A stretch of 32,768 nucleotides of DNA from Verrucomicrobiota bacterium (GTDB lineage: Bacteria > Verrucomicrobiota > Verrucomicrobiia > Limisphaerales > SIBE01): positions 1-32,768 of the forward strand of contig JACQWK010000515.1 in assembly GCA_016209525.1 (NCBI GenBank). The letters are read 5' to 3'. Below, piece after piece: positions 6,619-13,742 of the stretch (positions are counted from its first letter, which is position 1; every line of letters starts with the position of its first letter). A model generated the notes under the pieces. That model was not told the DNA's origin. It ran no database searches and worked only from the letters and a program-made list of their open reading frames with translations. The translations under genes and the position numbers were made by a program.

Positions 6619-7625
6619 GAAAGCCTTTCGGCGTTGCCATTTGCGGGCTCGGGATCGGCGAACAGCACGCCCGCGCATTTCATGCTCTCCCTGCCTGCCG
6701 GCTTCGGTGGCTCTATGATTTGGACACGGCGCGGTCCCGAGCCGCCGCCGACAGACTTGGCGCGGGGACCGTGGCGCCGGATTTTCCATCGATCCTTTCC
6801 GACCCGACGGTCGAGATCGTCTCGATCGCTTCGTTTGACGATGCTCATTCGGACCAAGTCATCAAATCGTTGCGAGCGGGCAAACGGGTGTTCGTTGAGA
6901 AGCCACTCTGCCGCACATTCGAAGAACTGCGTCTCATCAAGCAAACTTGGGTGGCCGCCGGCCGAATGCGGCTTGCCTCCAATCTGGTCCTGCGAGCCGC
7001 GCCGCTTTACGTCTGGCTGCGGCGCGCCGTTCAGGATGGTGAGTTCGGTGAGATTTACGCTTTCGATGGAGATTATCTGTATGGGCGCATCGAGAAAATC
7101 ACACAGGGATGGCGAAAGGACGTTGCCAACTACTCGGTGATGCTGGGCGGTGGCGTGCATCTCGTGGATCTCATGGTTTGGATCACCGGCCAGAAGCCAG
7201 AATCGGTTGTGGCCTTTGGCAACCGCATCTGCACGGCGGGAACAGAGTTCCAACCGCACGACTTCGTGGCGGCGACTTTTCGTTTTTCTTCCGGTTTGGT
7301 GGGCAGAATCACAGCGAACTTCGGCTGCGTGCACCCGCACCATCACGGGGTGCGAATCTTCGGCACGAAAAAGACGTTCATTTACGACGACCAGGGACCG
7401 CGGGTGCATGACACGCGCGACCCTGAAAAGCTGCCGGCTCGCATCGATTTGGCGCCGCTCCCGGCCTCGAAAGGCGATTTGATTCCCGGATTCGTCCGGG
7501 GTGTCCTCGACGGCGCCAACAAAGCAGAAGCTGAGACCCAGCATGAATTTGACGTGATCAGCGCTTGCGTGGCGACTGATGAGGCGGTGGTTCAGGGCCA
7601 ACCGGTGGCAATTCGATATCTATGA
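6615..7625 (+). CDS. Gfo/Idh/MocA-family oxidoreductase
   Basis: The 336-residue protein is an NAD(P)-dependent sugar oxidoreductase. The dinucleotide-binding motif GLGIGEQHA is at 11-19, the family Lys motif EKPL at 95-98 and the catalytic-region motif GGGVHLVDL at 178-186. The start codon is GTG at 6615, overlapping the TGA of the SpsF-like gene, which suggests translational coupling. Its partner genes suggest a step in making a keto or amino sugar, for example oxidation before transamination by the DegT enzyme that follows. The gene ends at the edge of a palindromic repeat, which fills the gap to the next gene. Confidence 0.83.
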   Translation: MRKPFGVAICGLGIGEQHARAFHALPACRLRWLYDLDTARSRAAADRLGAGTVAPDFPSILSDPTVEIVSIASFDDAHSDQVIKSLRAGKRVFVEKPLCRTFEELRLIKQTWVAAGRMRLASNLVLRAAPLYVWLRRAVQDGEFGEIYAFDGDYLYGRIEKITQGWRKDVANYSVMLGGGVHLVDLMVWITGQKPESVVAFGNRICTAGTEFQPHDFVAATFRFSSGLVGRITANFGCVHPHHHGVRIFGTKKTFIYDDQGPRVHDTRDPEKLPARIDLAPLPASKGDLIPGFVRGVLDGANKAEAETQHEFDVISACVATDEAVVQGQPVAIRYL

Positions 7626-7661
7626 TCATGGCATGCGTTTTCGGAGCGGATAGTCACGCAG

Positions 7662-7724
7662 CCCCTCACCGATCCTTCGGACACCCTCTCCCCTCAGAGG
7701 GGAGAGGGATGGGGTGAGGGGTGC
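7662..7724 (+). repeat. REP-like nested palindrome, copy 1
   Basis: Outer arms CCCCTCACC (7662-7670) and GGTGAGGGG (7713-7721) enclose an inner perfect 12-bp inverted repeat (7684-7695 with 7697-7708, one-base loop). A short hairpin TCC-TTC-GGA lies at 7673-7681. It differs from the copy at 24888 by only five of 63 bases. The upstream flank ATCATGGCAT-N2-GTTTT (7625-7641) also recurs at the same 37-base distance in that copy. It fills the 121-base gap between two operon genes. Confidence 0.85.
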
Positions 7725-7746
7725 ATGAGTTATTGGACAAATTAAC

Positions 7747-8910
7747 ATGAGCGAAGCGCGAGAAATACTTTTTGCCCGGCCCTGGATTACCGACGAAGAC
7801 CGGCAGGCAGTCTTGGAAGTGCTGAATGGCCACATCTTGACGCACGGTCCGCAAGGCAAAGCTTTCGAGGAAGAATTCGCCGCGTTCTTAGGAAGCGGAG
7901 CGCATTGCGTCTCGGTCAGCTCCTGCATGGCGGCTCTGCACCTGGCGTATTTGCATTACGGCATCGGTCGTGGCGACGAAGTCATTGTGCCTGCTCAGAC
8001 ACACACGGCCACCGCGCACGCGGTTGAGTGGGTTGGAGCGAGACCGATCTTTGTGGATTGTGACCCGCGGACGGGCAATCTGACCGCGGACTCCATCGCG
8101 AAGGCAATCACGCCGCGAACCAAAGCCATCTCGGTCGTTCACTTTGTCGGCATTCCGTGCGCGATGCCGGAAATCGCAGCACTGGCCGAACGGCATGGAT
8201 TGAAGCTGATCGAGGACTGCGCGATCGCGCTGGGCTCGCGCTATGAGGGCCGGCATGTGGGGTTGTTTGGCGATGCCGGGTGCTTCTCCTTTTACCCGGT
8301 CAAACATCTTACGACCGGCGAAGGCGGGATGTTCGTCAGCCGGCACGCTCCCGTCGCAGAAAAAGTGGCGAAACTGCGGGCCTTTGGCGTGGATAGAAAG
8401 CATTCTGAGCGGTCCATCCCGGGCATGTACGATGTGCCCGCGCTCGGCCTCAATTATCGGATGAGCGAAATGGCGGCGGCGCTTGGCCGCTCACAACTGC
8501 GGCGCTTGGAACGAAACTTGGCGATTCGCAAGGAGAATTTCGCCCGGTTGAAGAATGGTTTGGCCGCGGCGCCCAACCTGCAAATCCTCGACTCCGAAGG
8601 AAACGGGGTGGTCAGCAGCCATTACTGTCTCAGCGTCGTTCTGGAGGGGAGACCGACGGAGGTGAGGAATCGGCTTGTGACGAAGCTGAATCTCGCCGGA
8701 GTGGGAACCAGCGTCTATTACCCGCAGCCGGTGCCGAGACTGGCTTATTACCGAAATAAGTACGGGTACGACCGGCAAGCTTGTTGCTCCGCAGAAGTGA
8801 TCAGTGACCGGTCGATAGCGCTGCCGGTCGGCCCGCATTTGACTGGCGCGGATATCGACCACGTTGCGCAGACGTTCGTAAGGATCGTGAAAGAAGAGAC
8901 AAACGTATGA
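7747..8910 (+). CDS. DegT/DnrJ/EryC1-family PLP aminotransferase
   Basis: The 387-residue protein is a sugar aminotransferase of the DegT family, which converts nucleotide-linked keto sugars to amino sugars with glutamate as donor. The PLP Lys is K186 in FYPVKHLTTGEGG. Other conserved segments are VSVSSCMAALHLA (55-67), VIVPAQTHTATAHA (79-92) and LIEDCAIALGS (154-164). The start ATG follows copy 1 of the palindromic repeat. The next gene begins inside its stop codon. Together with the SDR, the N-acetyltransferase and the NeuB that follow, it probably makes the 4-amino (or 3-amino) group of a di-amino sugar precursor. It is not closely assignable to PseC or LegC from motifs alone. Confidence 0.9.
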   Translation: MSEAREILFARPWITDEDRQAVLEVLNGHILTHGPQGKAFEEEFAAFLGSGAHCVSVSSCMAALHLAYLHYGIGRGDEVIVPAQTHTATAHAVEWVGARPIFVDCDPRTGNLTADSIAKAITPRTKAISVVHFVGIPCAMPEIAALAERHGLKLIEDCAIALGSRYEGRHVGLFGDAGCFSFYPVKHLTTGEGGMFVSRHAPVAEKVAKLRAFGVDRKHSERSIPGMYDVPALGLNYRMSEMAAALGRSQLRRLERNLAIRKENFARLKNGLAAAPNLQILDSEGNGVVSSHYCLSVVLEGRPTEVRNRLVTKLNLAGVGTSVYYPQPVPRLAYYRNKYGYDRQACCSAEVISDRSIALPVGPHLTGADIDHVAQTFVRIVKEETNV

Positions 8911-9953
8911 CGATCGAGCTTAAGAACCGGCGGATTGCGCTGATTGGCGGCGCAGGATTTATCGGCCACAATCTGGCTCTCAGCCTGGCCCGGCAGGGCG
9001 CGCAGGTGGAAATTATTGACGGCCTCCAGGTCAATAATCTCCTCACCTTCGCCTCGGCCAGCACGGATTTTCACAACCGCGATCTCTATTTGGAGATCAT
9101 CAATCAGCGCTTTGATCTCTTGCGGGAAGCCGGAGTTCCGATCCATGTCCAGGACGCGCGCGACTACCACGGATTGAGCCGTGTTTTGCGCACCGTCGAG
9201 CCCCAGGTCATCGTCCACTTGGCGGCCGTTTCGCACGCGGGCCGATCCAACAAGGATCCCTACAGCACGTTCGATCACAGCTTGCGAACGCTCGAGAACG
9301 CGCTGGATTACGCCCGCGGAGGGCGGGTCGAGCATTTCATCTTTTTCTCGTCCAGCATGGCTTACGGAAATTTCCTGACGGCCGAAGTGGATGAAGAACA
9401 TCCGCTGAATCCCATTGGAATTTACGGCGCGCTGAAAGTGGCCGGAGAAAAGATGGTGATTGCCTATCAGCAGGTTTTTGATCTTCCGTACACGATCGTT
9501 CGCCCGTCGGCACTCTACGGTCCGCGCTGCGTCAGCCGGCGGGTCGGCCAGATTTTCATCGAAAGCGCCATGAATGGAGGCGCGCTCAAAGTGGACGGCG
9601 ACGGCGCGGAGCGCCTCGATTTTACTTTCATTGGAGACTTGGTGGCCGGCGTGGAGCTGGCGATTACCAAGCCCGCCGCCCGCAACCAGATCTTTAATCT
9701 CACCTACGGACGGTCGCGTTCGGTCAATGAACTTGTCGCCATCATCCGCGAGGCGTTTCCGGAGGCTCCCGTCCAATATGTCGAGCGCGACAAACTGATG
9801 CCTTTCCGGGGAACGCTGAGTATCAAAAAGGCGAGGGAACTCTTGGGATTTGCGCCGCAATATCCCATTGAAATAGGCTTCACGAACTACATCCATTGGT
9901 ACAAAAAGCTAGGCTCGATCAACCGCGTGAAGAATCTTCAGTTGGCCGCATGA
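8907..9953 (+). CDS. NAD-dependent epimerase/dehydratase (extended SDR)
   Basis: The 348-residue protein is an extended short-chain dehydrogenase acting on nucleotide sugars. GGAGFIG is at 14-20, the Ser motif FFSSSMAYG at 146-154, and the catalytic pair Y173/K177 is in YGALK. Relative to UDP-glucose 4-epimerases it carries an extra segment of about 30 residues at 55-85, before the VQDARDY motif. It shares an ATGA overlap with both the upstream aminotransferase and the downstream acetyltransferase. It is not a PseB- or LegB-type sequence, so the exact reaction (4,6-dehydration, epimerisation or reduction) cannot be assigned. Confidence 0.85.
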   Translation: MTIELKNRRIALIGGAGFIGHNLALSLARQGAQVEIIDGLQVNNLLTFASASTDFHNRDLYLEIINQRFDLLREAGVPIHVQDARDYHGLSRVLRTVEPQVIVHLAAVSHAGRSNKDPYSTFDHSLRTLENALDYARGGRVEHFIFFSSSMAYGNFLTAEVDEEHPLNPIGIYGALKVAGEKMVIAYQQVFDLPYTIVRPSALYGPRCVSRRVGQIFIESAMNGGALKVDGDGAERLDFTFIGDLVAGVELAITKPAARNQIFNLTYGRSRSVNELVAIIREAFPEAPVQYVERDKLMPFRGTLSIKKARELLGFAPQYPIEIGFTNYIHWYKKLGSINRVKNLQLAA

Positions 9954-10711
9954 AGGTCGAGCCGGATTCGTGGCTGACGCAGGTTTTTGGCTACGCGGTT
10001 TTCAAAGTATCGTTCACGACTGAGAACACGGAGTGGAGTGCTGATTCCCCGGCTTCACAATGGTTCGGCGGAAAGGCGCCGGAAGAATCTGCATTTCTTT
10101 ATGCCAAGATTCCGACGCATCGGGTGGATCAATTGCGAATTCTGGCTAGAGCCGGCTTTGCGGTGGTTGATGTGAACGTCACGTTGGGGCGCAGGCCGAG
10201 TCCTCAGCCTTCAGGGAAGGCGGAGAACCGCATTGCCCTTCGAGAATCTACCGCGTCCGACCGGGAAACTTTGTTGAAGATCGCGTCCTCTTGTTTCAAG
10301 TATTCCCGATTTCATCTGGACCCGGAAATCCCGGGCGACCTGGCCAACGCCGTCAAACGCGCATGGGTTGAGAGTTATTGCCACAAGACGCGCGGAGAAA
10401 AGCTGGTGGTCGCGGAATGGGACGGTCAACTCGCGGGTTTTGTGGCTTTGCTGAATCATGACTCCGATTCCGGACGGGAACGCGTAATCGATCTCGTGGG
10501 CGTGGAGGAAGCTTACCAGAGGAAGGGCGTCGGAAGCCGCTTGATTGATTACGTGGTCAACGATTCCGCGGGTCGCGCGGTTTGGGTGAAGGTTGGCACG
10601 CAGGTGGCCAATACACCCTCGGTCCGGCTTTACGAGAAAGCAGGGTTCTGTTTGACCGCTTCAGCCTACGTGCTTCATGCGCACATCCGCGGAGGCCAGT
10701 TGCGCCGATGA
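9950..10711 (+). CDS. WecD-like GNAT N-acetyltransferase for amino sugars
   Basis: This 253-residue protein resembles WecD, the dTDP-fucosamine acetyltransferase, having an N-terminal lobe plus a GNAT domain. The acetyl-CoA loop is VEEAYQRKGVGSRL at 185-198. The ending VKVGTQVANTPSVRLYEKAG followed by TASAYVLH mirrors the WecD C-terminus, and SRFHLDPEI (119-127) matches the segment that contacts the sugar nucleotide. The ATG at 9950, within the ATGA overlap with the previous stop, is chosen over an upstream TTG. It likely N-acetylates the amine placed by the DegT enzyme. In nonulosonate pathways that acetylation (PseH or LegH step) precedes the NeuB condensation, and NeuB is the next gene. 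Confidence 0.82.
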   Translation: MKVEPDSWLTQVFGYAVFKVSFTTENTEWSADSPASQWFGGKAPEESAFLYAKIPTHRVDQLRILARAGFAVVDVNVTLGRRPSPQPSGKAENRIALRESTASDRETLLKIASSCFKYSRFHLDPEIPGDLANAVKRAWVESYCHKTRGEKLVVAEWDGQLAGFVALLNHDSDSGRERVIDLVGVEEAYQRKGVGSRLIDYVVNDSAGRAVWVKVGTQVANTPSVRLYEKAGFCLTASAYVLHAHIRGGQLRR

Positions 10712-11721
10712 TTATTGGAAATCGAGATTTGCGGAAACAGCGGCTGTTGATTGCGGAGATCGGCAATAATCACGAGGGAGACGCCCGGTTGGCCCTGGAG
10801 ATGGTTGGCGCAGCCGCAGCAGCGGGCGCCGATGCGGTCAAGGTGCAGGTCATCAATCCGGAACGCCTCGTCAACCGGTCGCAGAAGGAGCGCATCGCCC
10901 AGTTGTCCCGGTTCCGGTTGCCGCGGTCGGTTTTCGTCGAGATGGCCGGATTGGCCAAGGAGAAAGGAATCTTGTTCATCGCATCGGCCTTTGATTTCGA
11001 GTCTTTGGATTCCGTCGCGGAATTGGTCGATTCGGTGAAGATCGCCTCCGGAGACTTGGATTTTGGGCCCTTGCTGACCAGGGCGGCACAGATCAACAAA
11101 CCGATCATCCTCTCCACCGGCATGGCCACGCTGGATGAAGTGGGCCTCGCTCTCGATTTAATTTCAGCTTCCCTGCCCAAACGACAGGCACTGGCCGAGT
11201 CTGTAGCGCTGCTGCATTGCGTCAGCTTGTACCCAACCCCTGCGAGAGAGGCGAATTTGCGGGCCATCGAAACACTCCGCTCGGCTTGTGGTTTAACGGT
11301 GGGATTCTCCGACCATACCATCGGCATCGAGGTGGCGCTGATGGCCTTGGCCCTCGGAGCGCGGATTGTGGAGAAGCATTTTACACTGGACAAGAGCCGC
11401 ACGACCTTTCGAGACCATGCGCTTTCGGCCGATCCGCACGACTTGCGGCGTTTGGCAACTCTGCTGCATGACTGCGACGAGATCTTGGGAACCGGCGAAA
11501 AGGCGCCTTCGGTGGCGGAGAAAGAGGCGTCCACTGCGGCTCGCCGGAGTGTGGTCGCTGCGCGTGATCTGCCAGCAGGAACAAAATTGACCCTTGATGA
11601 TATAGACTACCTTCGGCCAAGGAACGGTCTCTCGCCGCTGGAGGCTAGCCGCATGGCCGGGCGAATCGTGGCGACTCCATTGAAAGCTCACGAGGTGCTG
11701 TTGGAACAGCACCTTGTGTAA
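10708..11721 (+). CDS. NeuB-family nonulosonic acid synthase
   Basis: The 337-residue protein is a NeuB-type synthase, which condenses phosphoenolpyruvate with a six-carbon amino sugar to give a sialic-acid-like nine-carbon acid. Motifs are IAEIGNNHEGD (15-25), KIASGDLDFGPLL (111-123), ILSTGMATLDE (134-144), FSDHTIG (200-206) and VEKHFTLDK (221-229). A C-terminal SAF (antifreeze-like) domain, about 280-337, closes the active site in the dimer. The ATG at 10708 overlaps the acetyltransferase stop. Which nonulosonate is made (sialic, legionaminic, pseudaminic or a new one) is not decidable, because the partner enzymes match none of the standard sets in full. The CMP-activating partner is probably the gene at 31134. 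Confidence 0.9.
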   Translation: MIIGNRDLRKQRLLIAEIGNNHEGDARLALEMVGAAAAAGADAVKVQVINPERLVNRSQKERIAQLSRFRLPRSVFVEMAGLAKEKGILFIASAFDFESLDSVAELVDSVKIASGDLDFGPLLTRAAQINKPIILSTGMATLDEVGLALDLISASLPKRQALAESVALLHCVSLYPTPAREANLRAIETLRSACGLTVGFSDHTIGIEVALMALALGARIVEKHFTLDKSRTTFRDHALSADPHDLRRLATLLHDCDEILGTGEKAPSVAEKEASTAARRSVVAARDLPAGTKLTLDDIDYLRPRNGLSPLEASRMAGRIVATPLKAHEVLLEQHLV

Positions 11722-11753
11722 TAACCAGTTCAGCCGTAATCTGACATGAGACA

Positions 11754-11819
11754 CCCCTCTCCCTGCCCTCTCCCCTCATCGGATGGGGGGAGAGGGTGGC
11801 CGCAGGCCGGGTGAGGGGG
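11754..11819 (-). repeat. REP-like nested palindrome, copy 3 (inverted)
   Basis: Read on the minus strand, this matches the elements at 7662 and 24888. The long stem runs from 11766 to 11796, with CCCTCTCCCC paired to GGGGAGAGGG, then a T-G wobble and CATC/GATG at the tip. The small stem GGCC-GCA-GGCC is at 11798-11808. Its second base pair is G-C where the copy at 24888 has T-A, a compensatory change. Outer arms are at 11754-11759 and 11813-11818. It fills the 145-base gap before the amidotransferase gene. Confidence 0.8.
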
Positions 11820-11866
11820 ATCGGCTTATTTTTGAACTGCTGAGTAATTCTAGAGCAGGTTCTACG

Positions 11867-13699
11867 ATGTGCGGAATCGCCGGCTATTTTGGATCGAGGC
11901 AACTCGATCATGAGCGGCTTCGGAAATGCCTGAAGATCATGCACCATCGCGGCCCGGATCACGCCGCATGGCGACGATGGACTAATCGCGCAGGTCGCAA
12001 TGCGTATCTTCTGTTCACGCGTCTGAGCATCATCGACCTCGATGATCGCGCGAACCAACCCTTCCGCGTGGGTTCCAAGTGGATGGTTTACAACGGCGAG
12101 CTCTACAATTTCCTCGAGTTGCGCGAAGACTTAAGAAAGGAGGGCGTGACGTTCGCCACCGAATCCGACACGGAAGTGTTGTTGCGCGCATTGGATCATT
12201 TCGGGTGGGAGGTTTTGGACCGCTTCGAGGGCATGTGGGCGTTTGCCGTGTATGATGAATCCACCGGCACCTTGGCGCTGGGCCGCGACCGATTCGGGGA
12301 GAAACCGCTCTATTTGTATCGAGATGAATCCGGGCTGTTTTTCGGTTCAGAAGTGAAGTTCATCCGGGCGCTTCTCGGCGCGAGGCTGTCGGTGAATTTC
12401 GATCAGCTTTGCCGGTACATGGTCAATGGCTACAAAGCGCTCTATAAGAAAAAGACGACCTTCTTCCACGGAGTGAGCGAACTGCCTCCATCCACGGCAC
12501 TGTTCATCGACAGCGCGGGGAACACGAGCGAGAAGAGGTACTGGCGGCCGGCCTATCGGCCGGACGAAGGGATGTCCCGCGAAGACGCGGCGGCCGGCGC
12601 TCGCGAGAAACTGATCCGCGCCGTGAAGCTGCGGCTGCGGGCCGATGTCCCTCTCGCCTTCTGCATGAGCGGCGGCGTCGATTCCAATTCCTTGATCGCG
12701 ACCGCAAAAAATGTTTTCGGCTATGACGTGCATGGGTTCACAATCCTCAACACGGATGCTCGGTACGAGGAGAAGGACATGGTTGATCTCGCCGTCCGGG
12801 AGTTGAGGATTCGGCACACGTATCTGCCATTGAAGACCAATGGATTCCTTCCAAAACTGCGAAGTCTAGTGCGCCATCACGACGCGCCTGTCTATACGAT
12901 TACCTACTTCGCCCACTGGCAGTTGATGGAAAGTGTGGCGAGCCACGGCTACCGCATTTCGATCAGTGGAACCGCCGCGGACGAGTTGTTTTCCGGGTAC
13001 TACGACCACCACCTGGCCTACCTCAACGAAGTCCGAAACGACCCCGCCGTTTATGAGGCCGCTCGGCAGGCTTGGACCGAACACGTCAAGCCGCTCGTGC
13101 GGAATCCACACTTGGGAGACGCCGACTTGTTCATCCGGGAGCCGGGCTTCCGGGATCACATTTTCCTGAACGCCGAAGACTTTGCCGATTACCTGACGGC
13201 CCCTTGGAGCGAGCCATTTCAGGAAGAGTCGCTCACCGACAGTTTGCTTCGAAATCGGATGCTCAATGAAATGTTTCACGAGGCTGTTCCTGTGATCCTG
13301 CACGAGGATGACCTGAACGCGATGAGCTATTCGATCGAGAACCGGTCGCCGTTTCTGGACCGGGAACTGTTCGATTTCTGCTATCGGATACCGGCGCGGC
13401 ATTTGATCCGCGAAGGCCGGACGAAGGCCGTGCTGCGGGATGCCATGAGGGGCATTGTCCCGCATCCGGTTCTGGACAACCGCCGTAAAGTTGGTTTTAA
13501 CGCTCCGATCTTCTCGTTCTTGGACGTGAACGATCCCGACGTTCGCGCCTCCCTCCTGGATGCGAGCGTCATCTACGAGCATGTGAAACGCAACCGGATC
13601 GAAGCGCTCATCCGCAAAGAAAACCTCCCCAACAGCGAGAGCAAGTTTCTCTTCTATTTCCTGAACAGCAAAATGTTTCTGGAGGAATTCGCCGAGTGA
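11867..13699 (+). CDS. Asparagine synthase-type glutamine amidotransferase (AsnB family)
   Basis: The 610-residue protein has the AsnB layout. An N-terminal class II glutamine amidotransferase starts MCGIAGYF, so Cys2 becomes the N-terminal nucleophile; this fixes the ATG at 11867 over an upstream in-frame ATG at 11783. A C-terminal ATP-pyrophosphatase domain follows, with the PP-loop SGGVDS at 268-273 and later YSIENRSPFLDRELF. Within surface-glycan loci such proteins amidate sugar acids (for example WbpS-like uronamide formation) rather than make asparagine. The cluster has candidate carboxylated sugars, so a carboxamide decoration is a reasonable inference. The gene is preceded by a palindromic repeat. 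Confidence 0.88.
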   Translation: MCGIAGYFGSRQLDHERLRKCLKIMHHRGPDHAAWRRWTNRAGRNAYLLFTRLSIIDLDDRANQPFRVGSKWMVYNGELYNFLELREDLRKEGVTFATESDTEVLLRALDHFGWEVLDRFEGMWAFAVYDESTGTLALGRDRFGEKPLYLYRDESGLFFGSEVKFIRALLGARLSVNFDQLCRYMVNGYKALYKKKTTFFHGVSELPPSTALFIDSAGNTSEKRYWRPAYRPDEGMSREDAAAGAREKLIRAVKLRLRADVPLAFCMSGGVDSNSLIATAKNVFGYDVHGFTILNTDARYEEKDMVDLAVRELRIRHTYLPLKTNGFLPKLRSLVRHHDAPVYTITYFAHWQLMESVASHGYRISISGTAADELFSGYYDHHLAYLNEVRNDPAVYEAARQAWTEHVKPLVRNPHLGDADLFIREPGFRDHIFLNAEDFADYLTAPWSEPFQEESLTDSLLRNRMLNEMFHEAVPVILHEDDLNAMSYSIENRSPFLDRELFDFCYRIPARHLIREGRTKAVLRDAMRGIVPHPVLDNRRKVGFNAPIFSFLDVNDPDVRASLLDASVIYEHVKRNRIEALIRKENLPNSESKFLFYFLNSKMFLEEFAE

Positions 13700-13730
13700 A
13701 TCTGCTCACTTTTGAACTCGCTCACAAGTT

Positions 13731-13735
13731 GGAGG
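13731..13735 (+). promoter_or_regulatory. Strong ribosome binding site that fixes a TTG start
   Basis: GGAGG at 13731-13735 lies seven bases before TTG at 13743. No other in-frame start occurs until about residue 45 of the protein. This is the best Shine-Dalgarno match seen in the cluster and supports TTG as the true start. Confidence 0.7.
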
Positions 13736-13742
13736 GCTAGGA

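Noticed and set aside
7684-7708. Rho-independent terminator
   Set aside because: The stem is strong but no T-tract follows, the loop is one base, and similar stems recur in both orientations, which fits a repeat element better.
7662-7724. CRISPR array
   Set aside because: The repeats are dispersed single copies kilobases apart in both orientations, without spacers or cas genes.
11783-11866. Upstream ATG for the asparagine synthase-type gene
   Set aside because: It runs through the palindromic repeat and would bury the Cys2 nucleophile that must be N-terminal.
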